This document shows, piece after piece, positions 7,120-16,020 of a stretch of DNA of 20,379 bases. Made by a program: the position numbers and the translations under genes. Under the pieces are notes generated by a model that was not told where the DNA came from, did not search any database, and saw only the letters and a program-made list of their open reading frames with translations. Position 1 is the stretch's first letter; each line of letters starts with the position of its first letter. The DNA is from JBDKVA01 sp039679375 (GTDB lineage Bacteria > Bacillota > Clostridia > Acetivibrionales > DTU013), in assembly GCA_039679375.1 (NCBI GenBank), contig JBDKVA010000190.1:1-20379 (forward strand), read 5' to 3'.

Positions 7120-7992
7120 ATGGGCAGCTTTGATCGCATTCTGGAAATTCTAATAAAAATATGCACGGCCTTTACCTTTTTCATGCTGGTATTCCTTATC
7201 GCCTATATGACGGTCGAGGGATTGCCGGTGTTTCAAACGGTCAGTCCGGTCAATTTTATTTTTGGAACGGAATGGAACCCTGTTGGGGAAACGGGAGAAT
7301 TTGGCATATTGGCTATGATATTAGGAAGTTTCTACGTATCCAGCTTAGCGATTTGTATGGCTCTGCCGATAGGTATCGGCTGTGCTGTTTGTATCTGCTT
7401 TTGTATTCAGGAAAAAGGGGGACGGATCCTTTTATCCTTCATTGATATGCTGGCGGGTGTACCTTCCGTTATTTTTGGCTTTATCGGCTTGATGATCGTC
7501 GTCCGTTTTTTTGAAAGTACCATCGGCATTTCCTCCGGCGAGTGCGTACTGGCCGGAGCAGTTCTGCTGGCCGTCATGATCCTTCCCTTTATTATTACAA
7601 ATTGTACAGAATCGCTGACGAATGGAAGAACTCTGTATGAAGGGCCTTCCCTGAACCTCGGTGTGAGCTCATGGTATACGATAAGAAGAATTATTCTGCC
7701 CCAGTCCTTTCGGGCCGTCGGCGTCAGCCTGATCTTAGCTTTTTCGCGGGCTATGGGTGAAACCATGGCAGTCATGATGGTCATGGGAAATGCGTCCGTT
7801 CTGCCGGAATTGCTCCATAAAGGAGAAACGATTCCCGCCTTGATTGCATTGGAGATGGGCAGTGCGGCCTATGACAGCCCTCATTATCATGCCCTGTATG
7901 CGGCGGGACTGGTGCTGCTCGTCATGCTGGTTTTGTGTAATCTGTTATTTTACTTTTTTAAAAACCACTTTAGAGAGTGGGGACGACAATGA
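7120..7992 (+). CDS. PstC-like ABC transporter permease
   Basis: A 290-residue inner-membrane permease with about six membrane helices, of the PstC family. The cytoplasmic coupling loop is visible as EGPSLNLGVSSWYTIRRIILPQ, and after it SRAMGETMAVMMVMG keeps the family's arginine (R210) and glutamate (E214), which in phosphate permeases are linked to transport. It pairs with the PstA-like protein to form the channel fed by the PstS-like lipoprotein. An in-frame TAA directly precedes the ATG at 7120, so no longer start is possible. Its stop overlaps the next start (ATGA), implying coupled translation. Substrate is uncertain for the reasons given under the binding protein and PstA-like protein. 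Confidence 0.87.
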   Translation: MGSFDRILEILIKICTAFTFFMLVFLIAYMTVEGLPVFQTVSPVNFIFGTEWNPVGETGEFGILAMILGSFYVSSLAICMALPIGIGCAVCICFCIQEKGGRILLSFIDMLAGVPSVIFGFIGLMIVVRFFESTIGISSGECVLAGAVLLAVMILPFIITNCTESLTNGRTLYEGPSLNLGVSSWYTIRRIILPQSFRAVGVSLILAFSRAMGETMAVMMVMGNASVLPELLHKGETIPALIALEMGSAAYDSPHYHALYAAGLVLLVMLVLCNLLFYFFKNHFREWGRQ

Positions 7993-8804
7993 AGGATATG
8001 CTGCTTCGCTGCTTTTCCTATGCAAGCGGATTGATCGTTGGAGTTGTTGTCCTTTTTATCTTTCTCTATATTCTTTTTAAAGGATATAGTGTTATCAATG
8101 GGCAGTTTCTTCTCAATTATCCCCAAGGTATGCCGCTGGGCATGGCGGGGGGGATTTTTCCCGCCATTATGGGGAGTCTCTATCTGGGTGCTGTAGCGGC
8201 GTTGATTGCCGGTATTTTTTCCCTTGCAACGGCTATCTATTTGAGCTTTTTTTGTCGGAATAAAGCTATATATGAAATCAACCGTTTTGTGATCCAGTGT
8301 ATTTCGGGAATTCCCTCTATTGTGCTTGGCCTGTTTGGCTATAGTTTCCTTATCATGGATGCAGCTATTCCCAAAAGCCTTCTGTCGGCAGGAATTACTT
8401 TGGCTGTTATGATCATCCCTTTCATTACGCTGCGCATAGAGAAGGTATTCAACGAGTTTTCCCGAGAAATTATCGCTTCGTCCCTAGCATTAGGTGTTTC
8501 TCTGACGCATACAGTAATTTTCATCGTTCTGCCTGTATGCCGGAGAGAAATCGCTACGGCCATTGCCCTGGCCTCTGCCTACGCCATGGGAGCGACAGCT
8601 CCTATTATGTTTACAGGTGCTGTTCTCTACACAGGGAGGCTGCCTTCTCTGCTGGATCCGTTTATGGCGCTGCCTTATCATCTGTATATATTGGTCAATG
8701 AGGGTTATTCCCTGGAGATGGCCTATGGGACAGCCTTTGTGCTGCTCGTGCTGCTCATTATCATTAATTTAGCTTGCCAGTGCTTAGATGGGAGAAAAGG
8801 ATAA
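7989..8804 (+). CDS. PstA-like ABC transporter permease
   Basis: A 271-residue permease with about six membrane helices, matching PstA in length and in segments such as GIPSIVLGLFGYSF and the coupling loop around SSLALGVSLTHTVIFIVLP. The usual PstA motif R-x-x-G-E-T-A-P appears here as Y198-A-M-G-A-T-A-P, so both the arginine and the glutamate are missing, although the PstC-like partner keeps its pair. Charged residues at this place are thought to matter for phosphate passage. Their loss supports a changed substrate or mechanism. The ATG at 7989 overlaps the upstream stop; a GTG at 7977 would be inside the ribosome site region. The ATPase gene begins three bases after its stop. Confidence 0.87.
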   Translation: MKDMLLRCFSYASGLIVGVVVLFIFLYILFKGYSVINGQFLLNYPQGMPLGMAGGIFPAIMGSLYLGAVAALIAGIFSLATAIYLSFFCRNKAIYEINRFVIQCISGIPSIVLGLFGYSFLIMDAAIPKSLLSAGITLAVMIIPFITLRIEKVFNEFSREIIASSLALGVSLTHTVIFIVLPVCRREIATAIALASAYAMGATAPIMFTGAVLYTGRLPSLLDPFMALPYHLYILVNEGYSLEMAYGTAFVLLVLLIIINLACQCLDGRKG

Positions 8805-8806
8805 CC

Positions 8807-9550
8807 ATGGAACCTATCATTGAAGTAAAGAATTTAAATGTTACCATTCATAAAAAGCGCATCTTAAACAATATTACTTTTCCGATCTATAGAAATCAGA
8901 TTACGGCTATTATCGGTACATCCGGGTGTGGCAAGACAACATTGCTGAAATCGCTGAATCGCAGCGTAGAAAATGACGGCGTTGTTATCAATGGCATTGT
9001 TACATTGGAGAAGAGGAATATATTTGATCGTCCCGAACAGGAAATACGGAAAACCATCGGCCTTATATGTCAAAAACCGTCACCTTTTCCTTTTTCTGTT
9101 TATAAAAATATGAGCTATGCTTTGAACTATTATGGCCTCAAGGATAGTAAAGAACTACGTGAAATCATCCTGGAAAATTTGAAAAGAGTAGGCCTTTATG
9201 ACGAGGTTTCAGCGCAGCTCCAAATGGATGCCAGAAATTTATCGGGCGGACAGCAGCAGCGACTTTGCATTGCCAGGAGCCTGGCCGTTAATCCCAAAGT
9301 ACTGCTTCTCGATGAACCATGTTCTGCTCTTGATATTAAGAATATATTGAAAATAGAAAATACTTTGCGGCAGATCAAAGAAAAATATACGATCGTGATC
9401 GTGACGCATAACTTGTCACAAGCCCAGCGTATTGCTGACTATACGCTTTTTATGGAGAACGGCGAAGCGTTGGAATTTGGCACAACAAAGCAGATTTTTA
9501 AAAGTCCTGCTAACAGTCGTACGCGAGAATACATGAGTTATGTTCTATGA
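8807..9550 (+). CDS. PstB-like ABC transporter ATPase
   Basis: A 247-residue ATP-binding subunit, the length usual for PstB. Walker A is GTSGCGKTTLL, the Q-loop is QKPSPFPFSVYKNM (close to the PstB signature QKPxPFPxS), the ABC signature is LSGGQQQRLCIARSLA, Walker B is VLLLDEPCSALD and the switch histidine is in VTHNLSQAQ. It powers import through the two permeases encoded before it. The ATG at 8807 is preceded by AAAGG; the earlier in-frame start at 8774 would overlap the permease gene. The selD start codon lies 37 bases after the stop, without a terminator between, so transporter and Sec genes appear to share a transcript. No PhoU gene follows, unlike in many phosphate operons. Confidence 0.9.
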   Translation: MEPIIEVKNLNVTIHKKRILNNITFPIYRNQITAIIGTSGCGKTTLLKSLNRSVENDGVVINGIVTLEKRNIFDRPEQEIRKTIGLICQKPSPFPFSVYKNMSYALNYYGLKDSKELREIILENLKRVGLYDEVSAQLQMDARNLSGGQQQRLCIARSLAVNPKVLLLDEPCSALDIKNILKIENTLRQIKEKYTIVIVTHNLSQAQRIADYTLFMENGEALEFGTTKQIFKSPANSRTREYMSYVL

Positions 9551-9587
9551 GAGCTTCTGGGAAGCGAGATAAAAGGAGTTGATTTAT

Positions 9588-10601
9588 GTGGAACAATTAG
9601 TAGTTTGCGGCGGGTGCAACGCGAAAATCGGCGCCGGTAATCTGGGGAAATTACTGGAGGGGCTGCCAAAGCTCAATAGTGACAAGCTTCTCGTCGGTTT
9701 TGATTCGTCCGATGATTCGGCGGTCATTAAATTGTCGGATACGCTGGCCATCATTCAGACTGTGGACTTCTTTCCGACGATGGTGACGGATCCCTATTTG
9801 TTTGGTAAGATCGCAGCGGCGAATGCTTTGAGCGATGTTTATGCCATGGGCGGCATGGTCTTATCGGCTTTAAATATTGTCGCTTTTCCCGAGCAAAATG
9901 ATTTGTCGATCCTGCGGGAAATCCTGCAAGGCGGCGCAGAAAAAGTGCAAGAAGCTGGCGGTATTTTGTCAGGCGGCCATTCCATACACGACCGCACCGT
10001 AAAGTATGGTCTTGCTGTTACCGGGACAGTCCATCCGGCTCAAATCCTTCGCAACGATACATGTCATGAAGGCGACCATCTGATTTTGACCAAACCATTA
10101 GGAGTCAGCATCATTACTATTGGCTATAGCGCCGGGGAAATCAGTCGGGAAAGTTTCATAAAGGCGACAGACAGCATGCAGACCTTAAATAAGTATGCTA
10201 TGGATATTATACGAAATTATCCTGTTACTAGCTGTACAGACGTAACGGGGTTCGGCTTGGCCGGACATTTGCACGAAATGCTGCACGGTGTTTATTCGGC
10301 CCATATAGATACGAAAAAGTTACCCTACTTTGCAGAAGCTTACGAAGGCGCAAAAAAGTTTATTCTGACGGCAGGCGGACAGCGGAACCGCAATTATTTG
10401 GAGAATAAAATCGATTTTCAAATTGATGATTTTGGCTTAGAAGAAATTATTTTTGACCCGCAAACATCGGGAGGACTTCTTGTTACAGTTCCAGAGGTAA
10501 AGGTTGAGACTTTGATGAAGGATCTCCACAATAATCATATACCAGCTGCTGATTTTGGCACGATAGTGCCAAAAGAAAATAAAGAAATTACTATATACTA
10601 A
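9588..10601 (+). CDS. selD: Selenophosphate synthetase
   Basis: A 337-residue SelD. It makes selenophosphate, the activated selenium donor, from selenide, ATP and water. The N-terminal catalytic segment reads CGGCNAKIGAGNL with C10 and K13 as the likely reactive pair; position 10 is cysteine, not selenocysteine. ATP-binding-domain segments follow: DDSAVIKL, TVDFFPTMVTDPYLFGKIAAANALSDVYAMGG and, near the end, DPQTSGGLLV. I chose the GTG at 9588 because AAAAGGAG lies nine bases upstream; a TTG at 9579 touches that site. The gene sits between the transporter and yedF, so import, activation and carriage are encoded in order. Confidence 0.96.
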   Translation: MEQLVVCGGCNAKIGAGNLGKLLEGLPKLNSDKLLVGFDSSDDSAVIKLSDTLAIIQTVDFFPTMVTDPYLFGKIAAANALSDVYAMGGMVLSALNIVAFPEQNDLSILREILQGGAEKVQEAGGILSGGHSIHDRTVKYGLAVTGTVHPAQILRNDTCHEGDHLILTKPLGVSIITIGYSAGEISRESFIKATDSMQTLNKYAMDIIRNYPVTSCTDVTGFGLAGHLHEMLHGVYSAHIDTKKLPYFAEAYEGAKKFILTAGGQRNRNYLENKIDFQIDDFGLEEIIFDPQTSGGLLVTVPEVKVETLMKDLHNNHIPAADFGTIVPKENKEITIY

Positions 10602-10616
10602 GAGGAGAGGATAAAT

Positions 10617-11222
10617 ATGTTTAAAGTAGATGCATTAGGCAAGGCTTGTCCGTTACCGGTCATTGAAACGCGTAAGGCTTTAAAAGAACACGATACTGTG
10701 GCAACACTGGTCGATAACAAAATTGCCACACAAAATCTAGAAAAAATGGCTAAGCAGTTAGGTTATGTTTATCAAATGCAGGAGGATTCGCCAACTCACT
10801 ATACGGTAGTCATTACCAAGGGAGCGGTCGAACCGGAGCAGACTGTGGAAACAGAACAGACTGTCAATGCAGGTCATAAAGCTGATGATGAATATATCGT
10901 CGTCATTAACTCCGACAAGATGGGTATCGGCGAGGAAAAGCTGGGTAAGAATCTAATGAAGACCTTTATTTATACGCTGACAGAGCAGGATGTCCTGCCG
11001 CAACGGATCATCTTTTATAATGGCGGAGTTCCTTTAGTTACGGAGGGTTCAGAATCCTTGGAGGATCTGAAAAATTTGGCTGCTAAGGGCGTAGAAATCT
11101 ACGCGTGCGGTGCCTGCTTGAATTTTTATGGCCTGACGGCAAAGGTAGCAGTCGGTGAAATAACGAATATGTATCGTATTGTGGAAATGATGCGCTCGGC
11201 TTATCGGATTGTAAAGCCTTGA
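10617..11222 (+). CDS. yedF: YedF selenium-metabolism sulfurtransferase-like protein
   Basis: A 201-residue, two-domain protein. Residues 1-75 form a TusA-like domain with the CPLP motif (C11). After a glutamate- and threonine-rich linker, residues 90-201 form a DsrE-like domain with two cysteines, C164 and C167, in CGACLNFYGL. This fused form, YedF, is known to occur almost only with selenium genes and is thought to carry or deliver reactive selenium, though its exact reaction is unproven. The ATG follows AGAGGAGAGG. It lies between selD and a DUF3343 gene, repeating the TusA-DUF3343 pairing seen in the left block. Confidence 0.93.
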   Translation: MFKVDALGKACPLPVIETRKALKEHDTVATLVDNKIATQNLEKMAKQLGYVYQMQEDSPTHYTVVITKGAVEPEQTVETEQTVNAGHKADDEYIVVINSDKMGIGEEKLGKNLMKTFIYTLTEQDVLPQRIIFYNGGVPLVTEGSESLEDLKNLAAKGVEIYACGACLNFYGLTAKVAVGEITNMYRIVEMMRSAYRIVKP

Positions 11223-11232
11223 GGTGACTATA

Positions 11233-11502
11233 ATGGAACGATATGGAGTTGCCCTTTTTTATTCGACACAGGACGCCATGGAAATGGAGGCTGCAACCAA
11301 GGAGCGGCAGATGAAGATCCGCATCATACCGACGCCGGAGAAAATATACGCCAGCTGCGGGTTCTCCTTGAAATACACATTGGGGGATGAAGGGGCATTA
11401 GCGGCGCTGCTGCAGGAAAAGAAAATACAGTGTGAAGGCTTTTACCATGCCAGGCAAGAAGGACTTACGGTTACATATGAACAGATAAAGGAGCTACAGT
11501 GA
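11233..11502 (+). CDS. DUF3343 protein (second copy)
   Basis: An 89-residue DUF3343 protein with the pattern YGVALFYSTQDAMEME, then IIPTPEKIYASCGFSLKY holding the single conserved cysteine C42, then a charged tail. The function is unknown; the cysteine and neighbours suggest a selenium or sulfur carrier partner of YedF. The ATG at 11233 follows GAGGTGA by five bases and is preferred to the GTG at 11224, which lies within that site. selB starts one base after its stop codon. It is only loosely similar to the copy at 3174, so the two are older paralogues, not a recent duplication. Confidence 0.86.
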   Translation: MERYGVALFYSTQDAMEMEAATKERQMKIRIIPTPEKIYASCGFSLKYTLGDEGALAALLQEKKIQCEGFYHARQEGLTVTYEQIKELQ

Positions 11503-11503
11503 C

Positions 11504-13411
11504 ATGGCACAGCATATCGTTATTGGTACGGCCGGACATGTCGATCACGGCAAGACAATGTTGATCAAGGCCTTGACTGGTATTGAAACGGATACGACAA
11601 TAGAAGAAAAAACAAGAGGCATGTCAATCAATTTGGGTTTTGCCTATCTTGATCTTCCCAATCATACGAGGGTAGGCATTGTCGATGTGCCCGGACACGA
11701 AAGATTTATAAAGAATATGGTCGCCGGCTTGCCCGGTATTAATTTGGTTCTTCTTGTCATTGATGCTAACGAAGGCGTTATGCCGCAGACGCGGGAGCAC
11801 TTGGACATATTGACGCTGCTGGGAGTGCGGAATTTTCTTATTGTCCTAACGAAGATCGACACAGTAGATGCTGACTTGAAGGAGATGGCGATTGAGGATA
11901 TACGGGAGCAGCTGGCTGATACAATTGTAGCTGATGCGGCTATCGTAGAAACGGACGCGGTTACGGGAAGGGGGATTCCCGAACTGATCCAAAAAATACA
12001 GGACATGACGGAGCAGATCCCTGATGTAGTCAGTGACGGCATGGCCCGCCTGAATATTGACAGGGTATTCAGTGTCAAGGGATTTGGTACCGTTGTAACA
12101 GGGACGCTTCTCGATGGCAGTGTTTCTATTGGCGACGAGCTCTATGTATATCCCGGGGGTAAGAAAGTACGCATTCGCAATATACAGATTCATGAGCAGA
12201 ATGTAAAAAAAGCGGAACCCAAACAGCGTACGGCCTTGAATCTGGCCAATATCGCCAAAGATGAACTTCAGCGGGGCGATGTCCTGGCTGCGTCGGATAA
12301 ACTCAAGGCTACGTGGATGCTTGACGTCAAGGTAAAATGCCTTGGCAGGTCGCCGCTTTCCATTGGTTTATGGGATCGGGTCCGCCTCCTCGTAGGGACG
12401 AGAGAGGTGATGGCTCGGACGGTACCTATTGGCACTGAAGCAATCAACCCGGGAGAAGAAGGATTTGTGCAACTGCGCCTGGAACAGGAGCAGCTCGTTG
12501 TCAAGGAGCGTGATTATTTTATTCTCCGCACATTTTCTCCAATTCATACAATCGCCGGCGGAGAAATCCTTGATGCCAGCCCGGTCAAGCACCGCCGCTT
12601 TAAGGCTGATATTTTGGAAAGTTTAAAGGCTAAAGATGATGGGATTGTCGATGAAATCGTAGCCGACTTCTTGCTGCATAAAAAATCGCCCTTTACGACG
12701 AAGGCAGAGCTGGAGGAATATACAGGATTTTCCGGCGATGATCTGCAAATGGCTATCGACCAGCTGAACGGCGCTGAGGTTATCCGGGAAACGCCGCTGG
12801 GTTATTTGCATAAAGAAACATATAAGAAGCTGCGGGGGCAGGTTTTGCAGATACTGCTAAACTATCACCGGAAACATTCTCTGCGGCAAGGTATGGACAT
12901 TAGTGAATTCCGGTCTTGCCTGGGGAAGGATCTAAGTGAACGGGATATATCGGAGCTCTTGCAGCTAATGATCGAAGGCGGTATTTGTAGGGAAAAGGAT
13001 CATATCATTGCTGCCAGTAATTTTGCAGTCGTCTTCAATCCAGCTCAGCAGCAAACTAAGAGGAAGATTGAGGCGGCTTTGGAGAAAGCAGGCTTTACGG
13101 CCGTCAAGACCGATGAGTTCACGGAAACGGATAAGAATGCCGCCGCAGTATTGGAAGCTCTGAACGGTGATACTGTCGTTTTTTTGACCTTTGAATATGT
13201 TATTTTCAAGAGATTTTATCAGCAGGCCGTGCAGCAGGTGCGGGAGTATCTTCGCACAAATGAAAAGATTGAGCTGGGGGATTTTCGCGATATGATCGGC
13301 TCCAGCCGGAAGGCATCACTATTGATTTTAGAATATATGGATAAAAGGCATATTACGAAGCGCATGAAAGATTACCGCGTTGCCGGTGACTGTATGGAAG
13401 TGGGGGAATAA
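11504..13411 (+). CDS. selB: Selenocysteine-specific elongation factor
   Basis: A 635-residue SelB. The N-terminal GTPase has GTAGHVDHGKT (G1), DTTIEEKTRGMSINLGF (G2), DVPGHERF (G3) and TKID (G4). Two EF-Tu-like beta-barrel domains follow to about residue 340, and the last ~270 residues are the winged-helix repeats that bind the SECIS hairpin of selenoprotein mRNA. SelB-GTP brings selenocysteyl-tRNA-Sec to the ribosome at UGA. The length is normal for the family. The ATG lies just after the DUF3343 stop and the next gene starts two bases after its stop, showing tight operon packing. Confidence 0.97.
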   Translation: MAQHIVIGTAGHVDHGKTMLIKALTGIETDTTIEEKTRGMSINLGFAYLDLPNHTRVGIVDVPGHERFIKNMVAGLPGINLVLLVIDANEGVMPQTREHLDILTLLGVRNFLIVLTKIDTVDADLKEMAIEDIREQLADTIVADAAIVETDAVTGRGIPELIQKIQDMTEQIPDVVSDGMARLNIDRVFSVKGFGTVVTGTLLDGSVSIGDELYVYPGGKKVRIRNIQIHEQNVKKAEPKQRTALNLANIAKDELQRGDVLAASDKLKATWMLDVKVKCLGRSPLSIGLWDRVRLLVGTREVMARTVPIGTEAINPGEEGFVQLRLEQEQLVVKERDYFILRTFSPIHTIAGGEILDASPVKHRRFKADILESLKAKDDGIVDEIVADFLLHKKSPFTTKAELEEYTGFSGDDLQMAIDQLNGAEVIRETPLGYLHKETYKKLRGQVLQILLNYHRKHSLRQGMDISEFRSCLGKDLSERDISELLQLMIEGGICREKDHIIAASNFAVVFNPAQQQTKRKIEAALEKAGFTAVKTDEFTETDKNAAAVLEALNGDTVVFLTFEYVIFKRFYQQAVQQVREYLRTNEKIELGDFRDMIGSSRKASLLILEYMDKRHITKRMKDYRVAGDCMEVGE

Positions 13412-13412
13412 T

Positions 13413-14555
13413 ATGCACTATTTTGATAATGCCGCCACGACAGTCCAAAAACCGCAGCAGGTGGCACAGGCTGTATACGATGCGTTAAATTCGCAGGAAT
13501 TAGGAAATCCGTCGCGCGGGGCCCATGGTTATTCCCTCAATGCTTATCGAAAGGTGCTGGCGGCGAAGTGTCTTGTCAAGGAACTCTTTCAGGCGAGTTC
13601 GGATTATGAGGTCGTCTTTATGCATAATTCGACAACGGCCCTGAATGTGGTCTTAAAGGGGATCCTTCATCCCGGTGATCATGTGCTGACGACGGTGTGG
13701 GAGCACAATGCTGTGCTCCGACCGTTATATCAAATGAGGCAGCAAGGCCTTTTTCTCGATTTTATTTCCGGTGAGCCGTTGACAGGCGCTCTCCGCTATG
13801 ATGAATTTGAGCAAAGGGTACGGCCTGAAACGAAAATGGTTGTGTGCAACCATGCTTCCAATGTAACGGGCAATGTCCTGGATTTGGATCTGATCAAGAA
13901 GTTCTGCAAAAAACATGGGATATTTCTCGTCGTCGATGTTTCCCAGTCAGCCGGGGCTTATCCTGTCGACTTGTCAGACGGTGCTATTTCGGCTGTTTGC
14001 TTTACCGGTCATAAATCCCTCTATGGACCTGGCGGAACTGGCGGTGCTTGTCTCAAGAAGGACTTGACGGTCAAGCCGCTCATTACAGGCGGCGACGGGG
14101 TTCATTCCTATAACCGCGAGCAGCCACCAGGGTTGCCTGGCGTGCTGGAAGCGGGGACGGCCAATGTAACGGGAATCGTAGGTCTGGCAGCAGGCATCCG
14201 GTATATTCTTGATAAGACGGTGAAGCGGATGATGCAGAAGCAGAGCAGGCTGGCTCAGATATTTGTTCAGGGAGTCCGGTCTATTCCTAATCTTACATTA
14301 TACGGCGATTTTACACATCCCCGGGTTAGCGTTTTTTCCGTCAATATTGGTGATGCCGATTCAGCTGTCGTCAGTGAAATCCTTTGGGAAGAATTCCGCA
14401 TGGCGACGCGTTCCGGTTTTCATTGCGCTCCCCTGATGCATGAGGCCTTACAGACAGAGCGGCGCGGTACGGTGCGCTTTTCCTTTTCCAGCTTTACGGC
14501 GGAGGAAGACGTGTGTCAAGCCGTTGAGGCTCTGAAAAGTATAGCGAAGCGCTAG
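13413..14555 (+). CDS. Cysteine desulfurase-like PLP enzyme (second copy)
   Basis: A 380-residue class V aminotransferase-fold enzyme starting MHYFDNAATT. K201 in CFTGHKSLYGPGGTGG binds PLP and C338 in RSGFHCAPLMHE is the probable catalytic cysteine. Placed between selB and selA, it likely frees selenium or sulfur for SelD, possibly from selenocysteine. The ATG at 13413 comes after a GTGGGGG stretch at the end of selB; a longer frame from 13380 would overlap selB. It is clearly related to the gene at 687 but differs in much of its sequence, so the two may have separate partners: one with YedE/TusA, one with SelD/YedF. Confidence 0.9.
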   Translation: MHYFDNAATTVQKPQQVAQAVYDALNSQELGNPSRGAHGYSLNAYRKVLAAKCLVKELFQASSDYEVVFMHNSTTALNVVLKGILHPGDHVLTTVWEHNAVLRPLYQMRQQGLFLDFISGEPLTGALRYDEFEQRVRPETKMVVCNHASNVTGNVLDLDLIKKFCKKHGIFLVVDVSQSAGAYPVDLSDGAISAVCFTGHKSLYGPGGTGGACLKKDLTVKPLITGGDGVHSYNREQPPGLPGVLEAGTANVTGIVGLAAGIRYILDKTVKRMMQKQSRLAQIFVQGVRSIPNLTLYGDFTHPRVSVFSVNIGDADSAVVSEILWEEFRMATRSGFHCAPLMHEALQTERRGTVRFSFSSFTAEEDVCQAVEALKSIAKR

Positions 14556-14570
14556 AGAGTAGGTATTATT

Positions 14571-15971
14571 ATGAACATAGAAGCAAAACAGCTATTGGAA
14601 AATCTGCCGTCGGTAGATGTACTATTGAAAAGCCCGGCGATGGTGTGTCTTGAGGAATCCTTTTCGCGGAATCTGGTGAAGCAGTCCATACAAAGTGTGC
14701 TGGCTTCTATCCGCAAGGAATTCTTGTCGGGAATCAGGGCGACGTTACCGACGGAGCGGACCTTGGAAACGCTGGTTCAGGCAAGACTGGAACAGCGTAA
14801 GGAGTTTCACCTCAAACGTGTCGTTAATGCTGCGGGGACGATTATCCATACAAATCTGGGGCGATCGATTCTAAGCAGCAGCCTGCAAAAACAGCTTTTG
14901 GATATTGCCTGTCATTACTCCAATTTGGAATACAATTTGGATGAAGGAAAGCGCGGCTCCCGCTACAGCCACCTTAGCGAGATACTGCGGGAGCTTACGG
15001 GTGCAGAGGATGTGCTTGTCGTCAATAATAATGCGGCGGCAGTCCTGCTTGTACTGGATACGCTGGTCAAGGGGCGCGAGGTTTTGATTTCACGTGGTGA
15101 GCTCGTCGAAATAGGCGGATTTTTCCGTATCCCCGAGGTCATCGAGCGCAGCGGCGGAACTATTTGTGAGGTCGGCACGACGAATAAGACCCATCTGGAG
15201 GATTTCAGCCGTGCTATCAATGAAAAGACAGGCGCTGTCATGAAGGTGCACACCAGCAATTACCGCATCATAGGTTTTACCGAAAGCGTTGCTACGGAGG
15301 AACTGGCGGTGCTGGCTCATGAGCGGGGGATACCTTTTATCAACGATTTAGGCAGCGGCCTGCTTGTTGATATGCGCCGTTTTGGTCTGCCCTATGAGCC
15401 GACAGTGAAGGAAGCCCTTGACCAGGGCTGCGATGTTGTTACCTTTAGTGGCGACAAGCTTCTTGGCGGTCCCCAGGCCGGCATTATCGTCGGCAAGAAA
15501 TGTTTTATCGAACAAATGAAGCAGAACCAACTTTTGCGGGCTCTGCGCGTTGATAAAATGACGTTGGCTGCCTTGGAGGCAACCCTTCATTTGTACCGCG
15601 ATGAAAAAATAGCGGTCAAAAAAATACCCGTACTGGCGATGCTGTCTCTGACAGAGGAGGAGTGCCGGAAAAAGGCGGGGGCGCTGGCAGAAATGCTGCG
15701 ACAGTGTCAGCTGCCCCTGGCGATTGACATAGCCGCAGAAACAGATGTTGTAGGCGGCGGATCTTACCCGGAATACACTCTTCCAGGCTATGTCGTTTCC
15801 GTGGAATCAGATACTATGACGGCGGCAGATATAGAAAAACGGCTGCGCCAGGGGAAGAGCCCTGTCATCGTCCGCGTCAGGAAAGATCAAGTCTGCTTAG
15901 ATGTACGCACGATTCGGTGTGAAGAATTCTCTATTGTTGTGCAAGCCATACGGGATTTATTTAAAGATTGA
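14571..15971 (+). CDS. selA: L-seryl-tRNA(Sec) selenium transferase
   Basis: A 466-residue SelA, a PLP enzyme that turns seryl-tRNA-Sec into selenocysteyl-tRNA-Sec using selenophosphate. The PLP lysine is K296 in FSGDKLLGGPQAG. Other family segments are VVNAAGTIIHTNLGRS, YSNLEYNLDEGKRGSR, VVNNNAAAVLL, EVGTTNKTH and INDLGSGL. The N-terminal helical domain (first ~80 residues), which contacts the tRNA, is complete. The ATG lies 15 bases after the desulfurase stop with a GAGTAGGT site. It is the last gene before a strong terminator, and the tRNA it acts on is encoded on the opposite strand about 100 bases away. Confidence 0.97.
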   Translation: MNIEAKQLLENLPSVDVLLKSPAMVCLEESFSRNLVKQSIQSVLASIRKEFLSGIRATLPTERTLETLVQARLEQRKEFHLKRVVNAAGTIIHTNLGRSILSSSLQKQLLDIACHYSNLEYNLDEGKRGSRYSHLSEILRELTGAEDVLVVNNNAAAVLLVLDTLVKGREVLISRGELVEIGGFFRIPEVIERSGGTICEVGTTNKTHLEDFSRAINEKTGAVMKVHTSNYRIIGFTESVATEELAVLAHERGIPFINDLGSGLLVDMRRFGLPYEPTVKEALDQGCDVVTFSGDKLLGGPQAGIIVGKKCFIEQMKQNQLLRALRVDKMTLAALEATLHLYRDEKIAVKKIPVLAMLSLTEEECRKKAGALAEMLRQCQLPLAIDIAAETDVVGGGSYPEYTLPGYVVSVESDTMTAADIEKRLRQGKSPVIVRVRKDQVCLDVRTIRCEEFSIVVQAIRDLFKD

Positions 15972-16020
15972 AACTATTTTAAATCAGCCGGTAATAATGA
16001 GCAAGTATTAGGAAAATAAA

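Noticed and set aside
9550..9590. Possible selenoprotein by UGA read-through at gene ends, including at SelD position 10
   Set aside because: SelD has cysteine codon TGC at the reactive site. The TGA stops I looked at (pstB-like, DUF3343 and activator genes) are not followed by conserved family sequence, so no Sec codon is supported.
11662..12078. A 138-codon open frame antisense to selB
   Set aside because: It lies wholly inside the well-supported selB gene, is rich in Ser and Thr as reverse-strand shadows are, and has no ribosome site.
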